From Parasphingorhabdus halotolerans (GTDB lineage Bacteria > Pseudomonadota > Alphaproteobacteria > Sphingomonadales > Sphingomonadaceae), in NCBI RefSeq assembly GCF_012516475.1, contig NZ_CP051217.1, forward strand, positions 2,542,001 to 2,606,000: 64,000 bases of DNA, in the 5' to 3' direction. Below the pieces are notes generated by a model. It was not told the DNA's origin, did no database searches, and saw only the letters and a list, made by a program, of their open reading frames with translations. Numbering within the stretch: the stretch's first letter is position 1; every line of letters starts with the position of its first letter. The translations under genes and the position numbers were made by a program. This document shows, piece after piece, positions 28,634 to 36,887 of this stretch.

Positions 28634-29279
28634 TCGGCGGTCTTGGCACTCTCATCTGGCGCGATGTAAGGCAGAGCTATGCGAGCGGCGGCACCTGGCT
28701 GCCGGTAATATTCTATCTCTCGGCGGCGACGCTCTTTCCGTTTGCGGTCGGGCCGGACCGCGCGTTGTTGCTGCAAACCGGCGGCGGAATACTTTGGATA
28801 TCCGCCTTGCTCGCGACGTTGCTACCGCTGGACCGGCTCATCCAACCTGATCTGGATAGCGGCTTCCATGATCAGCTTGTGGTGCGCGGCTTTACCGACG
28901 AACTGATCGCTTTTGCGCGGCTGGTTTCTCACTGGCTGGCGTTTGGACCACCACTGCTACTGGCGGCGCTTCTCGCCAGCGGCTTGATGGGACTGGAAGG
29001 GCAACCGCTGTGGACCTTGCTGCTGAGCCTCGCCATCGCGACACCCGCTCTGGCAGGGCTGGCTGTAATGATCGCCGCGCTCACTTCCGGGCTCAAGGGG
29101 CAGGCGCGCTTGGCGGATTGCTGCTGGTGCCGCTGGCAATCCCGATGTTGGTTTTTGGCGCTGGAAGTCTCGCCGATCAAAGCGGCAGCGCGCTGCTTTT
29201 TCTCGGTGCTGTCTCCTTGCTTCTGGTGGGGATAACGCCGTTTGCCGCTGGCGCTGCGCTGCGGGCGCTGAGAGAATAG
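28630..29279 (+). pseudogene. ccmB: Haem exporter membrane subunit CcmB, reading frame broken by one base
   Basis: Translation from the ATG at 28630 gives a normal CcmB (GGLGTLIWRDVRQSYASGG, PLDRLIQPDLDSGFHDQLV, ATPALAGLAVMIAALTSGLKG) up to about base 29100, then turns to nonsense ending at 29235. The missing C-terminus, GGLLLVPLAIPMLVFGAG and SLLLVGITPFAAGAALRAL, continues in the next frame to 29279. Adding one G to the GGGG at 29097-29100 restores a 217-residue CcmB. Either a sequencing or assembly slip in a short G run, or a true mutation; all other genes here are intact, which favours the former. CcmB is the inner-membrane partner of CcmA. Confidence 0.85.
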
Positions 29280-29286
29280 CGCGTGA

Positions 29287-30354
29287 TTAGCTGGCGGTTG
29301 CAGCCTTGGCGGTAACGGTTTTTAATATCTCCCGATACCCGCTCGCAATCGTCATCCGTTCCTCAAAGCCGCCGACCATCAGCGCGTTATGCGCCTTGGC
29401 CAAATTATAGCAGGGCACGCCCATGAACAGATGATGTTCGCTGTGATAATTCACCCAATAGGGCGCCATTGTCGTCCGTTCCCAGAAGTTCGCATAGGTC
29501 GTTCGCGCATGGGAAAACGGATCGCCGCTACCGGTGCTGGTGCAGGCATGTTCCGCGATATTGCGAATGCGCAGGAACAGCTGGAATGTGGTCGCCAAAG
29601 CGGCCAGCCATATCAGAAACGGAATGATCCCGAGCGTCGCCAGGCTGATCGCCAGCACCAGCAACTGAATGACCAGAAACCGCGCCACGGTTCGGGTGGT
29701 CTTCTTCGCGCCGTCCAGATCAGTCACTGGTGCAGCGACGCCCGCTGCACCATTGCGATTAAAAGGCGTTCCTGCGGATGTATCGCGCTTCGCTGCAATT
29801 TCAGTATCAGTACTACCCGCGAGCATCGCCCGCAATCCCTTCCACGCCACGCCAAATTGATTACTGCGCTGCTTGAAAAACGTTTGCCCGGTCAGGTCGC
29901 GGATGATTTTGCGCCGCATGCTGGCCCGTGTTGTCGGAAAGGGTTTGGACAGACCCAGATCAGGATCTTCGGGTTGCTGGGTAAATTTATGGTGGGTCAA
30001 GTGATAGGCGCGGTAGCTGTGCAAATCGCTGCCGGTTGCCGCGCCGGTCAGCCATTGGCCCGCGAAATTATTGATCTTGCGATTGGGGTGGAGCAGGCCG
30101 TGGGCCGCCTCGTGCATCAGAATGGAAAGGCCAAGTTGCCGCCCGCCAATAATGGCGATGGCAAAGGGCGTCGCAATCAGCCCAGCCAGCCAGTGCCAGT
30201 CCCACGCCAGCGCGGTGCCACCAGCGGCGAGCGCGACGACCAGCCATCCATGCAGCGCCAGCCACAAGCCGCGTACCGGCGACACACGGGTCAATGTACG
30301 CCATTCGTCCGGCGCAAATATTTCATTGGGTCTGGCGGCTTTTACAGCAGGCAT
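29287..30354 (-). CDS. Membrane fatty acid desaturase
   Basis: 355 residues with four or more membrane segments and the three di-iron His boxes: HEAAH (with ILMHEAAHGLLHP), HLTHH (AYHLTHHKF) and HSEHH (NYHSEHHLF), plus NIAEHACT before the third. This is the acyl-lipid/acyl-CoA desaturase superfamily; could modify membrane fatty acids, carotenoids or sphingolipid acyl chains. A ~35-residue low-complexity loop (near residues 180-215) lies between the second and third boxes. Convergent with ccmB, 7 bp apart. Confidence 0.86.
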   Translation of the reverse strand: MPAVKAARPNEIFAPDEWRTLTRVSPVRGLWLALHGWLVVALAAGGTALAWDWHWLAGLIATPFAIAIIGGRQLGLSILMHEAAHGLLHPNRKINNFAGQWLTGAATGSDLHSYRAYHLTHHKFTQQPEDPDLGLSKPFPTTRASMRRKIIRDLTGQTFFKQRSNQFGVAWKGLRAMLAGSTDTEIAAKRDTSAGTPFNRNGAAGVAAPVTDLDGAKKTTRTVARFLVIQLLVLAISLATLGIIPFLIWLAALATTFQLFLRIRNIAEHACTSTGSGDPFSHARTTYANFWERTTMAPYWVNYHSEHHLFMGVPCYNLAKAHNALMVGGFEERMTIASGYREILKTVTAKAATAS

Positions 30355-30427
30355 TTCGTAATCCTTATCCTTCCCAATATAGCTATTTTCTGCGCGTTAT
30401 ACAAATTTTTCGCCTGACGCTACGGCT

Positions 30428-31594
30428 TCAGGGTGTGCGCTTGAGTTCTTCTGCAAGCCGCTGCATGAAAGCGACTCCGCGCTCGAATTGCTCGACCGCT
30501 AGATATTCATTCGGCTGATGCGCTTGCTCGATCGAACCCGGTCCGCAAATCACCGTGGGAAAGCCTGCCTGCTGAAACTGCCCGGCCTCGGCGGCGTAGG
30601 ACACAACCCCTGCCGGAGCATTGTCGCCAGTCAGCTTGCGGACAAAGGCTTCTGCCTCTGCCCCGCCCTCCGGCGTCATCGGTGGCGCGTTGGATTGCCG
30701 GGTGATGGTCACTCCGGTTTCAGGAAACGCCTTTTTAAGCTGCGTATCCAGCGCGCTGATCTTGGCTTTAAACGGTGCCAGCACCGCCTCGGGGTCAACA
30801 CCCGGCGGGCAGCGCAGATCAAAGACAAAATGCGCGCGGCGGGCGAGAATATTCGCCGCCGTTCCGCCTTCCATCCTGCCGATGGTCAGCGTCGCATGGG
30901 GCGGCACGAAAGGCGAGGCTGGATTAGCGCCCTCCCACAATTCCCGCGCCAGTTCGGCGAGATCATGCATCAGTTCCACCGCGACCATATTGGCCGATAC
31001 GCCAAGATGGGTGAGGCTGGAGTGTGCCTCATGGCCGAGCACTTCCACTTCGTGCACCGCGATGCCCTTATGACCGGTCACCGGTTTCATCATCGTCGGT
31101 TCACCGATTATGGCGAGTGCCGGACTGGGCAGTTTCACCGCCATCTCCGCGATCATCGCGGGCGCGCCGAGGCAGCCGATTTCCTCGTCATAGCTAAAGG
31201 CCAGATGGACCGGGCGCTTGCCGTCCTTGAACAAAGGCACCGCCGCCAACGCCAGCGCGATAAACCCTTTCATATCGCAAGTCCCGCGCCCGTGCATCAG
31301 GCCATCGCGCTCGGTCACCATCCACGGGTCGCTATCCCAATCCTGCCCGTCCACCGGCACGACATCGCTGTGGCCGGAAAGAATAATCCCGCCCTCCACT
31401 TCGGGACCAACCGTGGCATACAGATTGGCCTTGCTGGCATCCGCATTGACGACGCGGGTCGAGGGGACGCCGTGCCCGAAAAGATAATCCTCGACCCAGG
31501 CGATCAGTTCCAGATTGCTGTTGCGCGAGGTGGTGTCAAACGCGATCAGCGCGGCGAGTATCTCGCGGGCGGCGGGGAGGAGTGATTCGTTCAC
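30428..31594 (-). CDS. argE: Acetylornithine deacetylase
   Basis: About 390 residues of the M20 metallopeptidase family. Zinc ligands: His in SGHSDVVPVDGQ, Asp in GRGTCDMKGF, the Glu pair in FSYDEEIGCLGA, a second-shell stretch IGEPTMMKPVTGHKG and the final His in IEQAHQPNEYL. It hydrolyses N-acetylornithine to ornithine in arginine synthesis; related members cut N-formyl or succinyl amino acids, so the substrate rests on overall similarity. Start uncertain: GTG at 31594 is used here, TTG at 31618 is the alternative; neither has a good ribosome-binding site. Confidence 0.85.
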   Translation of the reverse strand: MNESLLPAAREILAALIAFDTTSRNSNLELIAWVEDYLFGHGVPSTRVVNADASKANLYATVGPEVEGGIILSGHSDVVPVDGQDWDSDPWMVTERDGLMHGRGTCDMKGFIALALAAVPLFKDGKRPVHLAFSYDEEIGCLGAPAMIAEMAVKLPSPALAIIGEPTMMKPVTGHKGIAVHEVEVLGHEAHSSLTHLGVSANMVAVELMHDLAELARELWEGANPASPFVPPHATLTIGRMEGGTAANILARRAHFVFDLRCPPGVDPEAVLAPFKAKISALDTQLKKAFPETGVTITRQSNAPPMTPEGGAEAEAFVRKLTGDNAPAGVVSYAAEAGQFQQAGFPTVICGPGSIEQAHQPNEYLAVEQFERGVAFMQRLAEELKRTP

Positions 31595-31806
31595 AATAGT
31601 GGCTTTCGAAATGAACAAGGGGAGGAAGGGGAAAGCCGGATTGCCTGAAAATCCCGGGAGATTATCTTACCGGGTGGTGCAGCTGCGCACGCAGAATATA
31701 ATAGGACCATCATAAGGCCTGCCTAGCATTTGCGGAGGGTGTAGGACAGAATTTCTGTGGCTGGGACCAGTTTGATGTGGCTCCACGCTGCCGCGTCGAA
31801 AACTGC

Positions 31807-31931
31807 CGTCATTGCGAGGAGCGCAGCGACGCGGCAACCCGGAGCCGCGCGCGCAGACGCTTTGGGTTGCCGCGCTTCGTGCGCAATGACGGACAGGAAT
31901 ACGGGAACCCCTTCTCCCTCAAGGGAGAAGG
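31807..31931. repeat. Left copy of a compound inverted-repeat element beside the methyltransferase
   Basis: Part of a 386-bp non-coding stretch after argE. It holds CCGTCATTGC (31807-31816) facing GCAATGACGG (31883-31892), with an inner GGCAACCC/GGGTTGCC arm, then 18 bp on a perfect 10-bp hairpin CCTTCTCCCT-CA-AGGGAGAAGG. The same order of parts recurs at 33612-33682. It looks like a REP/MITE-like element; no coding capacity. The rest of 31595-31980 holds no gene that I can support. Confidence 0.7.
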
Positions 31932-31980
31932 AAGACGATTAACCCTAGCGCGCTTCGTGCAAACCATTTAGCAATGCCCC

Positions 31981-33603
31981 ATGACCAACACGCTCTATTA
32001 TGGCGATAATCTCAAAGTGCTTCAGTCGCATATTGCCGATGAGAGCGTCGATCTGATCTATCTCGACCCGCCGTTCAATTCCAACGCCAACTATAATATC
32101 CTGTTCAAATCCCCCGATGGCAGCGACAGCGATGCGCAGATCAATGCGTTTGACGATACCTGGAGCTGGGGGCCGGATGCCGAGGAATCAGTCGATTTTG
32201 TCACCGCCAGCGGCAACCATAAAACCCATGATCTTCTGGAAGCGATGCTCGGCTTTCTCGGCAAGAATGACATGATGGCCTATCTGGCCATGATGGCGGC
32301 ACGGCTGATCGAACTGCACCGCGTCCTGAAACCGACCGGTAGCCTCTATCTGCACTGCGACCCGACCGCGAGCCATTATCTGAAGCTGTTGCTGGATGGG
32401 GTTTTTGGCGCGGAAAATTATAGAAATGAAATCGTTTGGAAACGTACGAACATTCACAACGACAGTAAGACTTGGAGTAAGATTGCCGACACAATCTTTT
32501 TCTATAGTAAGTCCAAGAATTTTTCTTGGACTGAACCGCGGGAACCGCACTCCGAAAGCCATATAGCGTCAAAATTCAAAAATGATGATAACGACGGACG
32601 AGGGCCATATTCGCTGAGCGATATGACCAGCCCGAACCCTCGACCAAACATGATGTATGAATGGAAAGGCTTCCCGTTTCCTCCAAAAGGATGGCGATAC
32701 AAGCTTGAAACCATGCAACGTCTCCATGACGAAAACAAAATATGGTATCCAACCGATAGCGACGGTTACTTGGATACCAAACGTCGGCCTCGTCTTAAAA
32801 GATTTCTGAATGAATTGGATGGCAATATAATGAGCGCCGTTTGGACAGATATAAATCCACTTAATTCTCAAGCCCAAGAACGTCTCGGCTACCCCACTCA
32901 AAAACCACTCGCCCTGCTCGAACGCATCATATCCGCCTCTTCGAACGAAGGCGATGTCGTGCTTGATCCCTTCTGCGGGTGTGGCACCGCCGTTGACGCT
33001 GCCGAGAAACTCGGGCGCAAATGGATCGGGATTGATGTTACCCATCTGGCGATCAACCTGATCGAACAGCGGATGAAAGATTCGCATCCCGGTGTGCAAT
33101 TCGACGTCAAAGGCCGTCCGGAGTCGCTGGACTCCGCAATGGAACTGGCGCGGCGCGACAAGCATGAATTTGAAAAATGGATCGTGCCCAAGCTCGACGG
33201 GCATCTGTTCGAGGATGGCCGCAAGGGCGCCGATGGCGGCATTGACGGTTTCATTTATTTCAAACCCGATGGCAAGAAAACGCAAAAGGCCATATTATCG
33301 GTCAAGGGCGGCGACAATGTCGGCGTCGCCATGATCCGCGATTTGGTCGGCGTGATGGAGCGGGAGAAGGCACTGGCCGGCGTGTTTATCACCAAGGCGC
33401 TGCCATCCAAGCCGATGATGCAGGAAGCGGCCAAGCTCGGCCTGTTTGAAAGCGAAGTGTCGGGCCGCAAACATCCGCGCCTGCAAATCATCACCCTGGC
33501 CGAAGTGTTTCAGGACCGGCGACCGGACCTGCCTTGGGTTGTCTCGCCCTTCCGCAAAGCCCAGCGTCATGACAAGTCAGGCGAGCAGGGCAAATTGATT
33601 TAG
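31981..33603 (+). CDS. DNA methyltransferase with C-terminal Mrr-like nuclease domain
   Basis: 540 residues. Amino-methyltransferase of the beta order: catalytic motif IV DPPFNSN (29-35) precedes the SAM motif I DPFCGCGT (329-336), with YPTQKP (304-309) before it. Residues ~395-515 form a separate domain, GADGGIDGFIYF then KAILSVKGG and VRD-like MIRDLVGVMEREKALAGVFIT, which resembles PD-(D/E)xK nucleases of the Mrr kind, with Asp422 and Lys442 but Ser where Glu/Gln is usual. It may be a one-protein restriction-modification enzyme or an orphan methyltransferase with a dead nuclease fold. No separate endonuclease or specificity gene is near. Flanked by two repeats. Base specificity unknown. Confidence 0.82.
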   Translation: MTNTLYYGDNLKVLQSHIADESVDLIYLDPPFNSNANYNILFKSPDGSDSDAQINAFDDTWSWGPDAEESVDFVTASGNHKTHDLLEAMLGFLGKNDMMAYLAMMAARLIELHRVLKPTGSLYLHCDPTASHYLKLLLDGVFGAENYRNEIVWKRTNIHNDSKTWSKIADTIFFYSKSKNFSWTEPREPHSESHIASKFKNDDNDGRGPYSLSDMTSPNPRPNMMYEWKGFPFPPKGWRYKLETMQRLHDENKIWYPTDSDGYLDTKRRPRLKRFLNELDGNIMSAVWTDINPLNSQAQERLGYPTQKPLALLERIISASSNEGDVVLDPFCGCGTAVDAAEKLGRKWIGIDVTHLAINLIEQRMKDSHPGVQFDVKGRPESLDSAMELARRDKHEFEKWIVPKLDGHLFEDGRKGADGGIDGFIYFKPDGKKTQKAILSVKGGDNVGVAMIRDLVGVMEREKALAGVFITKALPSKPMMQEAAKLGLFESEVSGRKHPRLQIITLAEVFQDRRPDLPWVVSPFRKAQRHDKSGEQGKLI

Positions 33604-33611
33604 ACCAGAAC

Positions 33612-33682
33612 CCGTCATTGCCGCGCTGCGCGCGCAATGACGCAACGGAATACCAGAACTCCTTCTCCCTCAAGGGAGAAGG
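33612..33682. repeat. Right copy of the compound inverted-repeat element
   Basis: Begins nine bases after the methyltransferase stop. Parts in the same order as the left copy: CCGTCATTGC (33612-33621), GCAATGACG (33634-33642), then GGAATACCAGAACT, then the identical 22-bp CCTTCTCCCTCAAGGGAGAAGG-type hairpin at 33661-33682. The inner region is shorter than in the left copy. The two copies are in direct orientation and bracket the methyltransferase gene. Confidence 0.7.
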
Positions 33683-33741
33683 CGTATTGTCAGTATCAAC
33701 CTGCGAAGCTATCCAATCGCGGAATTTCTTTTTGGAAAAAC

Positions 33742-34704
33742 CTAAATCCCGGCCCGCCCGGTCTCTTCGGCAATAAACTCCAGCAATGCTTTTTCCAGCA
33801 GGTCTGTCGTCTGGTCTGCCTCGATCCGCTCGCGCAGCCATTTTTGTTCGTCGGTATCAATCGCGCGGGCTTCTTCGACCGCTGCGACATGGTTTTTCGC
33901 CTGCGCTCCGTCACCGAAAATATCGCCGCCGAACACATCTTTGAACGCGCCGCCGATATCCGAAGATTTCATCCGGCTGAAAAAGCCGCCGATGCCGGGC
34001 TTGTTGTCGTTCATGAAATTTTCGAGCCGGGCAGCCTCGGCGCGGTCGAGCATTTTATAGTCGTTATGCGCCATCACATGGTTGCCGACGAGCTGCACGA
34101 ATAATGTCTTCCACTGCGGGCTGTTTTCCGCGTCCAGTGTCGCGTCCTTGAGGCGGAACAGCATATCGGCCTCCTCGCGGGTGATGCTGATCGCGCCTTC
34201 AGATGCGGCCGCATAGAGCACGCGGCGGAGGATTTTGACTTCTGCATCGGTGACGCAGCCGGGTTTTAGTTCACCGCCGCAGCGGGTTGGCCCTTTGCCG
34301 GTCATCACCGCATTTTCAATCTGGCGGATGGCATAAGCCTGCAAGGATGCAGGCGCGCCGGTTGCTTTTTCCAGCGTGCGGACCAGCAGTTCCAGCTCGA
34401 TTTCTGATTCCAGACGTCCGTCATGGTCAATATGCCGCATCAGCCACGCGGCATTGTCTTCGCTGATATAGCCTTTGGGCGCTTGCTGGTTGATCAAATA
34501 TTCGGTGATCGCGGGGACGAAAAAGTCGATCCATTCCTGCGATGGCTCGGCGTCAGCGCCGTTGAGTTCGAACAATAATTCGGCTTCGACCTGATTGATT
34601 GCGCCGTCAGGCCACACGATTTTGCGCAGCGCCAATACATCGGCCGCGTTGATCGCGCCCTGGTCCTTGATGCCGTTCAGCAGGCTTGAAAATTCTATTG
34701 TCAT
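33742..34704 (-). CDS. Internally duplicated protein of unknown function
   Basis: 320 residues, no signal or membrane segment. Two similar helical units are visible: residues ~25-115 (ALRKIVWPDGAINQVEAELL then EWIDFFVPAITEYLIN) and ~155-235 (ILRRVLYAAASEGAISITRE then QWKTLFVQLVGNHVMA). Each has an IDHDGRLE/SEGAIS-like acidic loop, faintly like EF-hand or TerB-type helical domains. The C-terminal ~90 residues are a Gly/Asp linker and a charged helix. No family named. Sits between two repeat elements, so it belongs to the accessory stretch. Confidence 0.65.
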   Translation of the reverse strand: MTIEFSSLLNGIKDQGAINAADVLALRKIVWPDGAINQVEAELLFELNGADAEPSQEWIDFFVPAITEYLINQQAPKGYISEDNAAWLMRHIDHDGRLESEIELELLVRTLEKATGAPASLQAYAIRQIENAVMTGKGPTRCGGELKPGCVTDAEVKILRRVLYAAASEGAISITREEADMLFRLKDATLDAENSPQWKTLFVQLVGNHVMAHNDYKMLDRAEAARLENFMNDNKPGIGGFFSRMKSSDIGGAFKDVFGGDIFGDGAQAKNHVAAVEEARAIDTDEQKWLRERIEADQTTDLLEKALLEFIAEETGRAGI

Positions 34705-34804
34705 GGTGGCTATCCCCCAAAATTTCAGAGGATAGCCTTACCGGGAAATGCTTAATATGCGGTTAGTGCCGGTTTATTGGAAACAGGCACGGCGGGATCC
34801 ACAA

Positions 34805-34879
34805 ACCGCTCATGCTGAGCTGGTCGAAGCAGGGCTCCAAAGCGCAGAGCATCCTTCGACAGGCTCAGGACGAACGGTT
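34805..34879. repeat. Imperfect inverted repeat, copy 1
   Basis: A ~75-bp hairpin: ACCGCTCATGCTGAGCTGG-TCGAAGCA on one arm and CCTTCGACAGGCTCAGGACGAACGGT on the other. The same family recurs at 53171-53241. Repeats with a TCGAAG core and TGAGC/CTCA arms are abundant between genes of many sphingomonads (from memory) and have no coding role. Lies between the duplicated protein and the DUF885 gene. Confidence 0.75.
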
Positions 34880-34899
34880 CAACCCAAATAGGGCCGTGC

Positions 34900-36741
34900 T
34901 CAGGATTGCGAGGCAATCCAATCGTCGATTTTCTTCTCCAGCACCGTCATCGGCAATGCGCCGGTGTTGAGCACCTGGTCGTGAAACTCGCGGGGATCAA
35001 ATCTATCACCCAGCGCTTTTTCTGATTTTGCCCGTAGCCGCTGGATGGTCAGTGCGCCGATCTTGTAAGCCAATGCTTGCGATGGAATAGCGATATAGCG
35101 CTCAACCTCGGCGGTCGCATCGGTTTTGCCCATGCTGCTATTGTCGAGCATATACTGGATCGCCTGTTCGCGGGTCCAGCTTTTGCTGTGCAGGCCGGTA
35201 TCGACGACGAGCCGCATTGCACGGAGCATCTCATCATCCAGATGACCGAAGCGCTGGTATGGATCGTTGTAAAGCTCCATATCATAGCCAAGTTTCTCGG
35301 CATAGAGCGCCCAGCCTTCCACGAATGCGGTGTTGCCGCCAAACCGCATGAAATTGGGCAGGGCTTCATTTTCCTGCGCGAGGCTGATCTGGAAATGGTG
35401 ACCGGGCGCGCCTTCGTGCAGGTAAAGCGTGGTTATGCCGGAGGTGTTGCGCGAGGGCAGGTCATAGGCATTGAAATAGAATATGCCGGGCCGCGAGCCG
35501 TCCGGCGTGCCGCTCTGGTAGGAGCCGCCCGCCTGGAATTTTTCAACAGCCTCGTCATAGGGACGGATTTCCAGCGGAGATTTCGGTAGCACCTTGAACA
35601 ATGTGCCAATTTTCGCATCCACTGTCTTGCCCATGTCATAATAGCGCTGGGTCAGGCTCTCGCGACTTTTCGGGTGGAACTTTGCATCCGTCCGAAGATA
35701 AGTGAAAAATTCCGACAGCGAGCCTTCAAAGCCCACTTCGTCTTTAATCTCTTCCATCTCGGTTTTGATCCGCGTGACTTCGCTCAGGCCAAGATCATGG
35801 ATATAATCGGCTTTCAAGGGCAGGGTCGTCGTGTTCTCGATCATGTTTTCATAAAGAACCTCGCCACCCTTCATCGCTGATAAGCCAACTTCCTCGCGCG
35901 CGACCGGCAGATATTCGGTTTTGAGGAAATCGTGCATCCGCTGGAAGCTGGCGAAAATATCCTTGGTTGCCACTTCATATTCTGCGGTCAGGCGTTTCTT
36001 GTCCGCCTCGCTGAAATCTTCCGGAAAATTCTGCACAGGACCCATGAAAGGGCTTTTTTCCAGGCCAAGCCCGATCTGGGTGGCGAGCTGCTCGATCACG
36101 TTGGTGATTGTTAATTTCGTCTCGACAACACCGCTATCCATGCCCTCGCGAAAGCGGCCAACCGAGCGATCAAATATCGTCACAAACTGTTTGTGACGCT
36201 TGAGATTATCCTCATAGTTTTTCACGGTTTTGAACGGCGCTGCGCCCTTGCCCGAAGCGAAATCGGGATAGAAGGTGTGGAAGCCGCTGAAATGGTTGAG
36301 CGGACGCACGACGGTGAGCGCCATGATCTCGTCCGAATAGCCTTTGAGCGCCTGCTCCTTGTCGCGCTTGAACACATCATAGGCGATTTTGTCCGACGCG
36401 CTGAGTTTCGTGCGATCGATTTTCATCAATGCTGCGAGTTCCGCCGCTTCGGCCGCTTTTTCGCCAGCGAAATACGCGTCGCTGATATAATCGCCAAGCT
36501 GGTCGGCATAGCGCTGGTCGCCGCGAAACAGCGCGCCGATGGGATTGCGTTTCAGATTTTCTTCATCGCTCCTGGCGAACAAGGCTTTCATCTTTTCGCC
36601 TTCGGTCATTTTTGCAGGCTTGGCCTGTTCCTGGGCAGCATCAGCCGCAGCGGTTGCTGCGGAGCCGGCGTTGGCAAAAGCGACGCCGCTAGTGGCCAGA
36701 AGGCTGGTGCTGGCGAGGAGGATGAGAGATTTCCGAAGCAT
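34900..36741 (-). CDS. DUF885 zinc peptidase-like protein, exported
   Basis: 613 residues with a signal peptide (LILLASTSLLATSGVAFANA). DUF885 members are gluzincin-like: the zinc motif is HEGAPGHHFQ in the last third, with the third ligand in AFVEGWALYAEKLGYD. Full family length. Function is probably a periplasmic carboxypeptidase or dipeptidase; no characterised close relative comes to mind. Upstream, 87-117 bp from the start, is one of the three 21-bp-period direct repeats I link to the LytTR regulator. Confidence 0.83.
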   Translation of the reverse strand: MLRKSLILLASTSLLATSGVAFANAGSAATAAADAAQEQAKPAKMTEGEKMKALFARSDEENLKRNPIGALFRGDQRYADQLGDYISDAYFAGEKAAEAAELAALMKIDRTKLSASDKIAYDVFKRDKEQALKGYSDEIMALTVVRPLNHFSGFHTFYPDFASGKGAAPFKTVKNYEDNLKRHKQFVTIFDRSVGRFREGMDSGVVETKLTITNVIEQLATQIGLGLEKSPFMGPVQNFPEDFSEADKKRLTAEYEVATKDIFASFQRMHDFLKTEYLPVAREEVGLSAMKGGEVLYENMIENTTTLPLKADYIHDLGLSEVTRIKTEMEEIKDEVGFEGSLSEFFTYLRTDAKFHPKSRESLTQRYYDMGKTVDAKIGTLFKVLPKSPLEIRPYDEAVEKFQAGGSYQSGTPDGSRPGIFYFNAYDLPSRNTSGITTLYLHEGAPGHHFQISLAQENEALPNFMRFGGNTAFVEGWALYAEKLGYDMELYNDPYQRFGHLDDEMLRAMRLVVDTGLHSKSWTREQAIQYMLDNSSMGKTDATAEVERYIAIPSQALAYKIGALTIQRLRAKSEKALGDRFDPREFHDQVLNTGALPMTVLEKKIDDWIASQS

Positions 36742-36827
36742 GGTAATTCCTTGATACTAAAGACTGTTGTGTCGAGCTAACACAGGTTGGTTGCAGCTGC
36801 AACGATTCCGCCATGTTTCCAATGCCG

Positions 36828-36858
36828 TTGGTCGAAGACTGTCGCCGGTTGATCGGCG
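36828..36858 (+). promoter_or_regulatory. Candidate LytTR binding site A
   Basis: TTGGTCGAAG at 36828 and TTGATCGGCG at 36849 are direct repeats exactly 21 bp apart. LytTR-domain regulators bind pairs of ~9-10-bp sites with that period. It lies upstream of the DUF885 gene (which runs left, start 36741) and just past the 3' end of the oxygenase gene. Confidence 0.45.
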
Positions 36859-36887
36859 GTCAGTCATTTGGGCGCTCTGGTGCGACG

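Noticed and set aside
30518..31585. Long open frame antisense to argE
   Set aside because: The minus-strand reading has all M20 zinc ligands; the plus reading is His/Arg-rich with no motif.
31981..34704. A defence island around the methyltransferase
   Set aside because: No restriction subunit, toxin-antitoxin, Abi or phage gene beside it; only one uncharacterised protein follows.
34820..34830. CTGGTCGAAG within the inverted repeat as a fourth LytTR-like site
   Set aside because: Single copy, no second half at 21 bp, and fully explained by the repeat family.
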